Origin: Gorillibacterium timonense
Lineage (GTDB): Bacteria > Bacillota > Bacilli > Paenibacillales > NBRC-103111
DNA: 64,000 nucleotides
Assembly (NCBI RefSeq): GCF_001457415.1
Contig: NZ_LN881724.1
Span: forward strand, 1,116,001-1,180,000
Direction of reading: 5' to 3'
Part shown: in pieces, positions 8,256 to 17,002 of the stretch
Layout: each line of letters begins with the position of its first letter
Position numbering within the stretch: the first letter of the stretch is position 1
Made by a program: the position numbers and the translations under genes
Notes under the pieces: model-generated
Seen by the model: only the letters and a program-made list of their open reading frames with translations
The model's database searches: none
What the model was told of the DNA's origin: nothing

Positions 8256-9278
8256 TTATCCGGCGCGGAACAAGGACGATTCTCTGACGACGAGCCGATG
8301 GGGAATGATCAGGCGATTCTGCGGAGTCGGCTCTCCCTTGACGATCTTATGCAGCAGTTGAGAAGCCGTATAGCCAAGCTCGTAGATTCCGATGTCGATG
8401 CTGGTGAGCGGCGGTGAAGTCAGCTCGGTCACAGCGATGTTGTTGAAGCCGACCAGGCTGATGTCCTGGGGGACTTTGAAGCCAAGCTCCGTGAGTCCGC
8501 GTAGAACGCCGAACGCAACCATGTCGTCGATGACGACAAAAGCAGTAGGTCTCTCGGGTTGGCTCATGATGAGGGACATCGCGCGATATCCACTCTCTTG
8601 AAGGAAATCCCCTTCCACGATCCATTCCGGCCGAAGAGAGATCCCGGCGCTTTCCAGCGCTTGCATGTATCCTTTGCTGCGGTCTTCGGAGATGACGAGA
8701 TTCGGCGGTCCGCTGACAAAGCCGATTCGTTGATGCCCTTGATCGATCAAATGGCGGGTAGCATCGTAAGCGGCTTGCCGATTGTCCGTATCGACGGTAT
8801 AGATCGGCGTTTCATAGTTGCTCCGCCCGACGAGCACGAACGGGAAATCCTGCTTTTGCAAAAATTCGATGGTGGGGTCTTCCTTACGAGAATAGAGCAG
8901 CAAAATCCCGTCAACCTTGCGTCCGCGGACAAGTCGGGAGACGGCGTCCACTTCTTCCCGCTCCGTTGCCCCGGTGGTCATCATCAGATCGATCTCCGAG
9001 CGGGAGCATTGGGTGAGAATCCCCCGGATCAATTCCGAGAAAAAGTGGTTGAGAAACAGCTCCTCCGCAGGCTTGGGCAGAACGAGCCCGATGGAGTTCG
9101 TTGTCTTGGACACCAAACTCTTGGCTATGCTATTGGGCACATAGCCCAGTTCATTCATGATGGCACGGATTCGCTCCGTCGTTTCCGTGCTGATCCGGGA
9201 GCTGCCCGTTATGACGCGCGAGACGGTTGAGGGAGAGACACCGGCTTTTTTGGCGACATCGATTATGGTCACGGCCAT
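8256..9278 (-). CDS. malR: LacI-family repressor of the maltodextrin genes (MalR-like)
   Basis: A 340-residue LacI regulator. An N-terminal helix-turn-helix (TIIDVAKKAGVSPSTVSRVI, residues about 3-22) is followed by a hinge and a periplasmic-binding-like domain (GLVLPKPAEELF, TRHLIDQGHQRIGFVSGP, AFVVIDDMVAFGVLRGL, VGFNNIAVTELTSPPLTSI). The ATG at 9278 follows GGAGGAACCAAT; an in-frame ATG 21 bases upstream has no such site. It is divergent from the maltodextrin importer, and a perfect palindrome ACAAACGTTTGT lies just upstream of its start with a related site before malE. Control of the malEFG-amylase operon is inferred from position and operators; the inducer is unproven. Confidence 0.85.
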   Translation of the reverse strand: MAVTIIDVAKKAGVSPSTVSRVITGSSRISTETTERIRAIMNELGYVPNSIAKSLVSKTTNSIGLVLPKPAEELFLNHFFSELIRGILTQCSRSEIDLMMTTGATEREEVDAVSRLVRGRKVDGILLLYSRKEDPTIEFLQKQDFPFVLVGRSNYETPIYTVDTDNRQAAYDATRHLIDQGHQRIGFVSGPPNLVISEDRSKGYMQALESAGISLRPEWIVEGDFLQESGYRAMSLIMSQPERPTAFVVIDDMVAFGVLRGLTELGFKVPQDISLVGFNNIAVTELTSPPLTSIDIGIYELGYTASQLLHKIVKGEPTPQNRLIIPHRLVVRESSLFRAG

Positions 9279-9295
9279 ATTGGTTCCTCCATTGT

Positions 9296-9307
9296 ACAAA
9301 CGTTTGT
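9296..9307. promoter_or_regulatory. LacI-type operator in front of malR
   Basis: Perfect 12-bp palindrome ACAAACGTTTGT with the central CG typical of LacI/MalR operators. It lies between the malR promoter and start codon and so would give autorepression. Confidence 0.75.
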
Positions 9308-9317
9308 CCTCCCTGAT

Positions 9318-9346
9318 ACTCTAACTTAATTTGATCAACATGTAAA
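9318..9346 (-). promoter_or_regulatory. Probable malR promoter
   Basis: On the minus strand, -35 TTTACA (9341-9346) and -10 TAGAGT (9318-9323) are spaced by 17 bases. The -10 is weak (4 of 6). The palindromic operator at 9296-9307 begins just downstream of the expected start site. Confidence 0.5.
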
Positions 9347-9503
9347 CTGGCCGGGAAAATCGCGGGATTACGAAAAAACGAAATAATAAGATTGAGAGAG
9401 AAAAACGGCGAATTCGGAAGGATACATCGGGTTTTCCAGCGATTTCGGCTTAACACTTCAGTTTTATGCAAATGCGCTTTGGTGTATGATTCATTTGCAC
9501 AGC

Positions 9504-9517
9504 ATTAAGCGCTTACA
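9504..9517. promoter_or_regulatory. Candidate catabolite-repression (cre) site before malE
   Basis: ATTAAGCGCTTACA matches the CcpA cre consensus TGWAANCGNTNNCA except at the first two positions. It lies 14 bases downstream of a TATGAT hexamer (9485-9490) whose -35 region is poor. The position inside the 383-base malR-malE divergent region fits glucose repression of maltodextrin uptake. Confidence 0.55.
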
Positions 9518-9578
9518 GTTGCGCAAATAATGGCGATACATAAAGGAAAGCATGATAAAGCCAGCGGTTGCGCAGTTG

Positions 9579-9600
9579 TTTGCACAAACGTTTTCGCAAA
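9579..9600. promoter_or_regulatory. Second LacI-type operator before malE
   Basis: ACAAACGTTTTC (9584-9595) matches 11 of 12 bases of the palindrome found in front of malR and is framed by TTTGC and GCAAA, giving a 22-base imperfect palindrome. It is the likely site through which the LacI-type protein controls the importer operon. Confidence 0.6.
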
Positions 9601-9661
9601 AAAGGCATGAGGTTCACCGGCAAGTCGACTTTTTATAACAAGAAAGGTGGGTCTATCGAAA

Positions 9662-10984
9662 ATGGCAATGAAAAAAGCAGCAACAATTCTTTTGGCAGCA
9701 TCGCTTGTCGCAAGCTTGTCGGCATGCGGCGGTAAGAGCGACTCCGGAGAAAGCGCTTCACCGGAGGCATCCCAAGTGCCTTCCTCTTCTACGGCGCCTT
9801 CTGCTTCCGAAGCTCCGACAGAGCAAACGGCGGCGCTTGAGCCTGAACCAGGCGCAACGTTGAAAATTTGGGAAGATAAGCCTCAACAAACTTTCGTTGA
9901 AGCACGCATCAAGGACTTCCAGGAAAAATACGGTGTGACGGTAACGTTCGAGGAATTGCCTCCTACGGATCAGGTCACGAAGCTGACGACGGATGGTCCC
10001 GCGGGACTTGGCGCAGATGTTGTCGTATTTCCCCATGATAAGGTTGGCGGTGCTGTTCAAGCAGGTCTGATCCTGCCCAACGACGTCTTCGCCGACGAAG
10101 TAACGGCTGCGAATTCCGAGAATGCCGTCAAGGCTGTCACATTCGAGGATGTCTTGTACGGCTATCCATACAGCATTGAAACCTATGCGCTGTTCTACAA
10201 CAAAAAGCTGTTCCCGACGCCTCCTACAACCTTTGAAGAAATCGTCAATTTTGCAAAAACCTACAACGATCCCAAGAACAACAAATATACGCTCATGTGG
10301 GAACTGCAGCAGTTCTATTACGACTTCGGCTTCATGGCCACGACCGGCGGTTATATCTTTGGCGACGACAACACCAATAAAGAGGACATCGGGCTGAACA
10401 ATGAGGGAGCCGTTGAAGGCGTCAAGTTCATGAAATCCCTTAAGGATACGGTCCTGCCGGTCAAAACCGGTGATGTCAGCGGCGATATCAAGAACGGTCT
10501 GTTCGCAGACGGCACACTGGCTTTGGATATTAACGGCCCGTGGAGAATCAGCGAATTCAAGGAAGCGGGCGTCGATTTCGGCGTAGCTCCACTGCCATCC
10601 TTTAACGGCAAGCCGATGAAATCTTTCTCCGGGGTAAAAGGCTACTACGTCAACGCCTTTACGAAATACCCGAACGCTTCCAAATTGTTGGCTGAATTCC
10701 TTTCTAACAAGGATTCGCAAATGAAGAACTTCGAAATGAACGGCACTTTGCCGGCCAACAAAGAAGTGGCGAGCGATCCGAAGGTGACCGGGGATCCGAC
10801 CAACCAAGCCTTCCTGAAGCAATTCGATAATTCGATTCCGATGCCTTCTCTCCCTGAAATGAATAGTATTTGGGGACCTATCACCTCCGCGATCAGCGAC
10901 ATCTGGGATGGAGGAAAGGATATAAAGACCTCCTTGGATACAGCTGTCCAACAGATCAAGGATTCCATCAAGTCCTCCAAATAA
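9662..10984 (+). CDS. malE: Maltodextrin ABC transporter substrate-binding lipoprotein
   Basis: A 440-residue SBP_bac_1 lipoprotein. The signal peptide MAMKKAATILLAASLVASLS ends at a lipobox with C22, followed by a Ser/Pro/Ala-rich linker (about 25-60). The mature domain has the family hallmarks LKIWEDKPQQTFVEA, GADVVVFPHDKVG, YGYPYSIETYALFYNKKLF and FADGTLALDINGPWRISEF, as in MalE/MdxE. AGAAAGGTGGG precedes the ATG at 9662; a GTG at 9647 is in frame but sits inside that site. It heads the malE-malF-malG-amylase operon and should bind maltose/maltodextrins outside the membrane. No ATPase gene is in the cluster, so a shared MsmX-type ATPase is expected elsewhere. Confidence 0.92.
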   Translation: MAMKKAATILLAASLVASLSACGGKSDSGESASPEASQVPSSSTAPSASEAPTEQTAALEPEPGATLKIWEDKPQQTFVEARIKDFQEKYGVTVTFEELPPTDQVTKLTTDGPAGLGADVVVFPHDKVGGAVQAGLILPNDVFADEVTAANSENAVKAVTFEDVLYGYPYSIETYALFYNKKLFPTPPTTFEEIVNFAKTYNDPKNNKYTLMWELQQFYYDFGFMATTGGYIFGDDNTNKEDIGLNNEGAVEGVKFMKSLKDTVLPVKTGDVSGDIKNGLFADGTLALDINGPWRISEFKEAGVDFGVAPLPSFNGKPMKSFSGVKGYYVNAFTKYPNASKLLAEFLSNKDSQMKNFEMNGTLPANKEVASDPKVTGDPTNQAFLKQFDNSIPMPSLPEMNSIWGPITSAISDIWDGGKDIKTSLDTAVQQIKDSIKSSK

Positions 10985-11062
10985 AAACAGCCGATTCAGT
11001 GAATCACCCGTCGCAGCAGTCGGCGGGTGATTCAGACTTACAGTGGAGAGGAGCCATACGCC

Positions 11063-12376
11063 ATGAAACAGCACCGTAAAACGGCTGCGATATTGTCTGT
11101 ATTGGTGCAAGGGTTAGGCCAATTCTATAACGGGCAGCGATTAAAAGGGATCTTGCTCGCTGCAATCGAGGCGTTGGGTCTCGTCTATTTGATTCCTAGG
11201 TTCAGCCACGCGATGTGGGGCCTTGTAACGTTAGGCGAGAAGACTCAAAAATTCGTAAAGGTCAAAAATTCAGTCGTTCTGCAAAAAGGCGATCACTCCA
11301 TCTTTCTGCTGCTCGATGGCATGATTGTCTTGCTTGTGTTTGTCATATTTGCGCTTATTTACGCTCTGAATATCCACGATGCGTATCAAACGGGAAAACT
11401 TCGGGATGAGGGCAAGCGATCGTCCAGCTTTTCCAAGTCGGTCAGCAACTTGAAGGACAATTACTTTCCCCATTTAATGCTTTCCTTGCCGGCATTGGGT
11501 GTTCTGTTTTTCACGATCATGCCGATCTTGTTTACAATCCTCTTGGCCTTCACCAACTACTCGGCGCCTGACCATATTCCGCCGGCTAAGCTGGTCGATT
11601 GGGTCGGCTTTCGCACATTTACCGATCTGGTTCAATTGAAATCATGGAGTCGCACCTTTTATGGTGTTCTTACGTGGACGATCGTTTGGGCCATTACAGC
11701 GACGATTACCACTTATTTCGGCGGCATGCTGGTCGCCCTTCTCATCGAACAAAAGGGTATCCGGTTCAAGAAGCTTTGGCGCACGATCTTGATTCTCCCG
11801 TACGCTATTCCTCAAGTTATCTCCTTGCTGATTATGAGAAACCTTTTTAATGGTCAATTCGGGCCCATTAATCAATATTTCAAAGCTTTCGGACTCGATG
11901 GCCTGCCTTGGCTGACCGATCCTTTCTGGGCAAAAGTGACGGTCATCATCGTCAACATGTGGGTCGGAATTCCGGTCAGCATGGTGTTGATTCTCGGTGT
12001 GCTGACTTCAATTCCGAAGGATCTGTATGAGGCGGCTGAAGTGGACGGTGCTACTCCCTTCCAGAAATTCCGGATCATTACGCTGCCGTTCATCCTGTTC
12101 ACGACGGTGCCGGTGCTCATCATGCAGTTCGCGGGCAATATCAACAACTTCAACGTCATCTTCCTATTGACCAACGGGAATCCGATGAAGGGCGACTATC
12201 AATACGCGGGAGCCACGGACTTGCTTGTTACCTGGCTGTACAAACTGACGCTGGACAACAGCAAATTCAATATGGCTGCAGCAATCGGAATTATTATCTT
12301 CCTTATTATCGCTTCGTTCTCCATTTGGAATTTCCGGCGTTCGCGGTCGTTTAAAGAGGAGGATATGATCCAATGA
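11063..12376 (+). CDS. malF: Maltodextrin ABC transporter permease MalF-type
   Basis: A 437-residue membrane protein with about eight membrane segments. The N-terminal part (QGLGQFYNGQRLKGILLA, two or more helices) is the extension typical of MalF/MdxF. The C-terminal half holds the permease domain with the ATPase-contact EAA loop (EAAEVDGATPFQKFRIITLP, residues about 329-348). GGAGAGGAG before the ATG at 11063 decides the start; 36 bases upstream another ATG lacks a site. It overlaps malG by four bases (ATGA). Confidence 0.93.
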   Translation: MKQHRKTAAILSVLVQGLGQFYNGQRLKGILLAAIEALGLVYLIPRFSHAMWGLVTLGEKTQKFVKVKNSVVLQKGDHSIFLLLDGMIVLLVFVIFALIYALNIHDAYQTGKLRDEGKRSSSFSKSVSNLKDNYFPHLMLSLPALGVLFFTIMPILFTILLAFTNYSAPDHIPPAKLVDWVGFRTFTDLVQLKSWSRTFYGVLTWTIVWAITATITTYFGGMLVALLIEQKGIRFKKLWRTILILPYAIPQVISLLIMRNLFNGQFGPINQYFKAFGLDGLPWLTDPFWAKVTVIIVNMWVGIPVSMVLILGVLTSIPKDLYEAAEVDGATPFQKFRIITLPFILFTTVPVLIMQFAGNINNFNVIFLLTNGNPMKGDYQYAGATDLLVTWLYKLTLDNSKFNMAAAIGIIIFLIIASFSIWNFRRSRSFKEEDMIQ

Positions 12377-13209
12377 GGATAAAACAAAATGTTCTTTGGC
12401 TAACGATCAGCTATCTGATTCTAATTGTGATTGCCGTTGTCGCGATCTATCCCGTGCTGTGGATTGTCTTGTCCTCTCTGCGTCCGGGTACGGCTTTATA
12501 CAGTCAGCATTTTTTCCCAAAAAACGCTACACTGATACACTACAAGGAGCTGTTCACCAGTAAGTCCTTTATGTATGGCACCTGGTACCTGAACACCTTG
12601 AAAATCGCTACGTTAACGATGATCCTATCGACCTTTCTGGAGACGCTTGGCATGTACTCGCTGTCTCGATTCCGCTTCAAGGGTCGGCAGACGGCATTGA
12701 CGTTAATGCTGGTGTTGGGCATGTTTCCGAGCTTTATGAGTCTCACCGCGATCTATATCATCCTGATGCAGCTAAACCTGCTGGACACTCATACGGCAAT
12801 CGTTCTTGTCTATTCGTGTGGAGCGGTGCTTGGAGGGTTCATCGTCAAAGGGTTCTTTGACACCATTCCGCGCAGTTTGGATGAAGCCGCTCGAATCGAC
12901 GGGGCGAGTCACATGAAGGTCTTCACCCGAATCATTCTGCCTTTGTCCCGACCTATGCTGACTTATGTCGCATTGACGAGTTTCGTTGGACCGTGGATGG
13001 ATTTCATCTTTGCGAGACTGGTTCTTCGCACGAAGGAAAAGTGGACGGTTGCCGTAGGGATGTGGGATTTGGTCAGCCGGTATCAAGACAGTAACTTCAC
13101 GCTGTTTGCGGCCGGTGCGGTGTTGATTGCCATTCCGATCACCCTGCTGTTCTTCTTCCTGCAGAAGTTCCTGGTACAAGGTCTGACGTCGGGAGCAAAC
13201 AAAGGATGA
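12373..13209 (+). CDS. malG: Maltodextrin ABC transporter permease MalG-type
   Basis: A 278-residue partner permease with six membrane segments and the EAA loop DEAARIDGASHMKVFTRIIL at about residues 172-191. It is coupled by ATGA overlaps to malF upstream and to the amylase gene downstream, so the four proteins are made from one mRNA. Together with MalF it forms the maltodextrin channel. The closing LVQGLTSGANKG is typical of MalG. Confidence 0.94.
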   Translation: MRIKQNVLWLTISYLILIVIAVVAIYPVLWIVLSSLRPGTALYSQHFFPKNATLIHYKELFTSKSFMYGTWYLNTLKIATLTMILSTFLETLGMYSLSRFRFKGRQTALTLMLVLGMFPSFMSLTAIYIILMQLNLLDTHTAIVLVYSCGAVLGGFIVKGFFDTIPRSLDEAARIDGASHMKVFTRIILPLSRPMLTYVALTSFVGPWMDFIFARLVLRTKEKWTVAVGMWDLVSRYQDSNFTLFAAGAVLIAIPITLLFFFLQKFLVQGLTSGANKG

Positions 13210-14933
13210 GCCAAGCTAATTTCAATCATCAGGACGGGAACCGATCTTCGGTTCCCTCTTTCAAATGGCGAAGGAAAATTTCGGCCATTGCGCTCGTTCT
13301 GCTGATTGTCGGAACAGGACTCCTGTCGGGCTGCACCAAGAGCGAAGATAACGCAGATCCAGCAGTCAGCCTCGAGCCGTCCGCCACCGCGGTCGCTTCT
13401 GCTCCGGCAGCTACCAAGGCGCCTTCCGCAAACTCGGCTCCATCGGCTGCCGCGACCCATCAGCAGCCTTCTACTCCTTATTACCAAATATTCGTCCGCT
13501 CGTTCTATGACAGCAACGGGGACGGAATCGGTGATTTGAACGGGGTGACGGAGAAGCTGGATTACCTCAAGGACTTGGGAATCGGCGGCATCTGGCTGAT
13601 GCCGATCATGAAATCGCCGAGCTATCACGGTTACGATACGTCCGATTATTACGCAGTCAATCCAGATTACGGTACGATTGATGACTTGAAGCGGTTGACC
13701 GAAGAAGCGCATAAGCGCGGCATCAAGGTCATCATGGATTTCATTGCCAACCACACAAGCATCGAGAGTCCTTGGTTCGTCGATGCAGCTAAGGGAAAGA
13801 CGAGCAACTACCGCAATTGGTATCATTGGGCGGAGGATGAAGGTGTCCAGCCAGCAGGAACGAGCTCGGCCAGCTCCGGCAATCCGTGGTTCGAGATCAA
13901 TGGTTCCCACTATCTCGGCATTTTCTGGGAAGGGATGCCCGATCTGAACCTGGATAACCCGGAGGTCCGTACCGAATTGATCAAAGCCGGCCAATTCTGG
14001 CTGAAGCAAGGCGTGGACGGCTTCCGCCTGGATGCAGCGAAGCACATTTACGAGGACTTTACGAGCCAGAAAGGAAAGGCAGAGATCTTCGCCAAGAACG
14101 CCGAGTGGTGGCAAGTCTTCCGCAAGGGGATCGACGAAGTGAATCCAGACGCTTATTTGGTCGGCGAAGTATGGGATTCCGCTGCAGCGTCCGGTCCGCT
14201 GTTGAACCATGCGCTGAATGGGACCTTGAATTTCGATTTGGCCAAGATTCTGCTCGGGTCTGCCCGATCGGGAACCGCCTCCGATATCGCTGGCAAGCTG
14301 GACACGATCTACACTTTTTTTGATAAAACCTCGGAAGGTACATTCATCGATGCCCCGTTCTTGACCAACCATGACCAGAACCGAGTCATGAATGAGGTGG
14401 GGATGAATGTCGATCGTGCCAAGATGGCGGCGGGGATGCTGCTCACCATGCCGGGAAACCCCTTCATCTATTACGGTGAGGAAATCGGCATGAAGGGGGC
14501 GAAGCCCGACGAGCAGATTCGCGAACCGATGCTCTGGAACGCGGGAGGAAAGCCTGGAAATGGGCAAACCGCTTGGGAGCCCATACGGGACAATGCCGAT
14601 GACCCCGTATCCGTGGAGGAGCAGCTTACCGATCCAAATTCCATTCTGAACCGGTATAAAACTCTCCTCAAGTGGAGAATGGAGGAGCCGGCTTTGAAGA
14701 ACGGGGGGATCGCCAAGTTCGATACCGACGTGAAGGCGGTGTCCGGCTATCTGCGAACGACACCGGAGATAAGTGTACTGGTGCTTCACAACCTATCCGG
14801 AAAAGAGCAGACGGTTTCTCTCGATGGGCTCAATCCAATGCCCGCGGCAATTGAGTATTCCACCTCGGATGCGGCTAAGCTGGAGGCGAAGACCGTCACG
14901 ATTCCTCCTTATACCACGTTAGTTCTCAAATAG
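13206..14933 (+). CDS. Alpha-amylase family lipoprotein, GH13
   Basis: A 575-residue surface lipoprotein that hydrolyses alpha-1,4-glucans to feed the importer. A signal sequence ends in LLSGC (lipidated C43), followed by a Ser/Ala/Pro linker (about 50-92). The GH13 barrel has YYQIFVRSFYDSNGDGIGDL (region VI area), DFIANHTS (region I), nucleophile D276 in GFRLDAAKH, acid/base E321 in LVGEVWDS and stabiliser D390 in LTNHDQNR. A small C-terminal beta domain follows. It overlaps malG by ATGA. Membrane anchoring next to MalE suggests degradation coupled to uptake, as in other Gram-positive maltodextrin loci. Confidence 0.92.
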   Translation: MSQANFNHQDGNRSSVPSFKWRRKISAIALVLLIVGTGLLSGCTKSEDNADPAVSLEPSATAVASAPAATKAPSANSAPSAAATHQQPSTPYYQIFVRSFYDSNGDGIGDLNGVTEKLDYLKDLGIGGIWLMPIMKSPSYHGYDTSDYYAVNPDYGTIDDLKRLTEEAHKRGIKVIMDFIANHTSIESPWFVDAAKGKTSNYRNWYHWAEDEGVQPAGTSSASSGNPWFEINGSHYLGIFWEGMPDLNLDNPEVRTELIKAGQFWLKQGVDGFRLDAAKHIYEDFTSQKGKAEIFAKNAEWWQVFRKGIDEVNPDAYLVGEVWDSAAASGPLLNHALNGTLNFDLAKILLGSARSGTASDIAGKLDTIYTFFDKTSEGTFIDAPFLTNHDQNRVMNEVGMNVDRAKMAAGMLLTMPGNPFIYYGEEIGMKGAKPDEQIREPMLWNAGGKPGNGQTAWEPIRDNADDPVSVEEQLTDPNSILNRYKTLLKWRMEEPALKNGGIAKFDTDVKAVSGYLRTTPEISVLVLHNLSGKEQTVSLDGLNPMPAAIEYSTSDAAKLEAKTVTIPPYTTLVLK

Positions 14934-14965
14934 GAGCTGTCGACTTTAGAAAATTCAACGAAGAA

Positions 14966-15006
14966 AGCCTTCTACCCCCCGCAAGACGTGGGATAGAAGG
15001 CTATTT
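14966..15006 (+). terminator. Terminator after the maltodextrin operon
   Basis: AGCCTTCTA (14966-14974) pairs with TAGAAGGCT (14994-15002), extended inward by CCC/GGG, and is followed by ATTT. T-tail is short, so confidence is moderate. A second AAGAAGGCTTTTTG segment near 15021 repeats the motif. Confidence 0.6.
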
Positions 15007-15083
15007 ACTGCGCTCAGGAAAGAAGGCTTTTTGCTAAGCAAGGTTCGTTTGTAAGACGGTTCGTCAGGAAAAACAGTCCTAGC

Positions 15084-16850
15084 TTATACCATTTCTTTCT
15101 TGCGCGCCAGAATGGCGAACCCGTAGGCGGGCAGTTCTAGGGTGGCTTTCGCATTTCCCTTGGCGGAGACATGCGCGATCTTGTCGGCGGATTGCCAATC
15201 CACCCACTCTCCTTGGGCGAGCGGCAGTTGGACCGTTACAGCTTCTTCGGACGCATTCACGGCGATTGCGATTCGGTCGCCGTCCAGCTCGCGCTCGAAA
15301 GCGATGATTTGGCTCCCCGCCTCATTCAGAAGAAAGCGCAGCTTACCGGTGCGGAGGGCGGGTTGTTCCTTGCGGAAGCGAATGATGTCCTGATAGAACC
15401 GAAATAGGGTGAGATCCTGTTTGGTTTTGTCCCATTCCATACAAGGACGGCAGCCCGGGTCATCTCCACCGGTGAGCCCAATTTCGTCTCCGTAGTAGAC
15501 GCAGGGAACACCGGGATACGTGAATTGGAGCACAACAGCCGCCTTCATCATGTCCTTGTTTTCGCCGCAGCGGAACAATAACCGGGCGGTATCATGGCTG
15601 TCCAGCACATTGAAGGCGGCGTCTGTCACCGATTTGGTATGAGAAGCGATCTGGTGGCCGATTTCGGCGGAATAGCCCGCCGCGTCAAGCTTTCCTTTGG
15701 CGATAAAGTTGATCACTGCATCGGTGAACGGATAGTTCATGGCCGAATCGAATTGATCTCCCTGCAGCCACGGCAGGGAATCGTGCCAGATTTCCCCAAG
15801 GATATAGGCTTCCGGGTTTGCTTTCTTGACGGTGGTGCGGAATTCGCGCCAGAATGCATGATCGACTTCGTCCGCAACATCCAGGCGCCAGCCGTCGGTT
15901 CCGATGTCTTCCACCCAATAACGGGCGACCTCAAGCAAATATTGCTTGACCTCCGGATTCTCCGTGTTCATCTTCGGCATAATTGGCTCGAAGGCAAACG
16001 TGTCGTAGGTAGGAACGCCTTCCTTGACCGATAGCGGCCATTCCCGAACATGGAACCAGTCGGCATAAGCGGAATCTTTACCCTTCTCGAGAACATCCAC
16101 GAACGGCTTAAAGCTGTTTCCGCAATGATTGAAGACGGCGTCCAGTACGACCTTGATGCCCCGCTCGTGGAAGGCCTTGACCAGCTCTTTCATCAGCTCG
16201 TTATTGCCAAAATGCGGATCGATCTTCAAGTAATCGGTGGTGTCATATTTGTGATTGGTCGTTGCCTCGAAGATGGGTGTGAAGTAGACCGCCGTAACGC
16301 CAAGCTCCTGCAGGTGATCCAGGTGATCCATGACGCCCTGAAGGTCTCCGCCGAAAAAGTTCGAACGACCCGGCTTACCGCCCCATTCTTCGACTTCGGT
16401 AGGATCGTTCAACACGTTGCCGTTTGCGAACCGCTCGGGGAAGATCTGATAGAACACGGCATCCTTCACCCAGGACGGTGCGGAGAAGATTTCACCGGCG
16501 TGGAGAAACGGGTATTCAAAGAGGCCCCAGGAATCCGCTGGCATTTCCTCGAAAAAGCCCTTTTCGGTGAACCACATCGTCTTTCCCTCGGACTCCAGCT
16601 TGAACCCATAGCGCATGCGGCGAAGGGGAAGCTTCACCGAGGCTTCCCAATAGTCGAACAAAGCATCGGACACCAAGCATTCCATAGGCTCAACCTTGCT
16701 GCTTTTCTCCCAGATGTACTTGTCTCCGTGAAGAAGGCTGACCTGGTTCATATCTCCCTTTTTCGTTTGAATGCGGATATGAACCGCATGGGTGTCCGTC
16801 GCATATGCCCAATTCATTTTCGGCCGGTGAAACACGGCTTCAAGCAGCAT
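15084..16850 (-). CDS. Neopullulanase/cyclomaltodextrinase, GH13
   Basis: A 588-residue cytosolic enzyme, the same length as the classical Geobacillus neopullulanase. It has the N-terminal CBM34-type domain (EAVFHRPKMNWAYATDTHAV), the linker FYQIFPERFANGN, and GH13 catalytic residues D324 (WRLDVADE), E353 (LGEIWHDS) and D420 (LDSHDTAR). It breaks down imported maltodextrins, cyclodextrins or pullulan oligomers. GAGAGGATTTT precedes the ATG at 16850; the frame is open up to an ATG at 16946, but this stretch is a structured leader and does not resemble the family N-terminus. It is convergent with the maltodextrin operon. Regulation probably acts through the leader hairpins. Confidence 0.92.
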   Translation of the reverse strand: MLLEAVFHRPKMNWAYATDTHAVHIRIQTKKGDMNQVSLLHGDKYIWEKSSKVEPMECLVSDALFDYWEASVKLPLRRMRYGFKLESEGKTMWFTEKGFFEEMPADSWGLFEYPFLHAGEIFSAPSWVKDAVFYQIFPERFANGNVLNDPTEVEEWGGKPGRSNFFGGDLQGVMDHLDHLQELGVTAVYFTPIFEATTNHKYDTTDYLKIDPHFGNNELMKELVKAFHERGIKVVLDAVFNHCGNSFKPFVDVLEKGKDSAYADWFHVREWPLSVKEGVPTYDTFAFEPIMPKMNTENPEVKQYLLEVARYWVEDIGTDGWRLDVADEVDHAFWREFRTTVKKANPEAYILGEIWHDSLPWLQGDQFDSAMNYPFTDAVINFIAKGKLDAAGYSAEIGHQIASHTKSVTDAAFNVLDSHDTARLLFRCGENKDMMKAAVVLQFTYPGVPCVYYGDEIGLTGGDDPGCRPCMEWDKTKQDLTLFRFYQDIIRFRKEQPALRTGKLRFLLNEAGSQIIAFERELDGDRIAIAVNASEEAVTVQLPLAQGEWVDWQSADKIAHVSAKGNAKATLELPAYGFAILARKKEMV

Positions 16851-16884
16851 AAAATCCTCTCCTCTTGTCGGTTTGTGATGGATG

Positions 16885-16933
16885 AGAGCATGCAAAAAAG
16901 GTACCCCCTCTGCATGCTCTGCGAGGTTGTACC
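16885..16933 (-). promoter_or_regulatory. Candidate attenuator: two mutually exclusive hairpins in neopullulanase leader
   Basis: Read on the minus strand, GGTACAACCTC (16933-16923) pairs with GAGGGGGTACC (16910-16900) in 9 of 11 positions and is followed at once by TTTTTT (16899-16894), a classic intrinsic terminator. AGAGCATGC (16920-16912), in the loop of that stem, pairs perfectly over 9 bp with GCATGCTCT (16893-16885) beyond the T-run. The two folds cannot coexist, as expected for a terminator/antiterminator switch. The trigger is unknown. Confidence 0.6.
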
Positions 16934-16965
16934 TTATCGGTAACATTGCCTTTGAATTTGCACTT

Positions 16966-16995
16966 ATTATAGCAGAACGTCCAGCGGCAGATCAA
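16966..16995 (-). promoter_or_regulatory. Promoter of neopullulanase gene
   Basis: Minus strand: -35 TTGATC (16995-16990), 18-base spacer, extended -10 TGCTATAAT with TATAAT at 16971-16966. It starts within 10 bases of the end of the preceding 58-residue gene and gives a leader of about 110 bases. Confidence 0.75.
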
Positions 16996-17002
16996 GGGAA
17001 AA

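Noticed and set aside
9758..11110. Long antisense frame (450 codons) across malE
   Set aside because: It is a shadow of a clear SBP gene, has no ribosome site or recognisable domain, and is caused by codon bias.
13083..14789. Long antisense frame (568 codons) across the amylase gene
   Set aside because: The plus strand has full GH13 motifs; the minus-strand product is Arg-rich and lacks features.
16851..16946. In-frame N-terminal extension of neopullulanase from ATG 16946
   Set aside because: The family starts at the ATG at 16850 with a good ribosome site; the extension coincides with the hairpin leader. It is kept only as a possible leader ORF in the attenuator idea.
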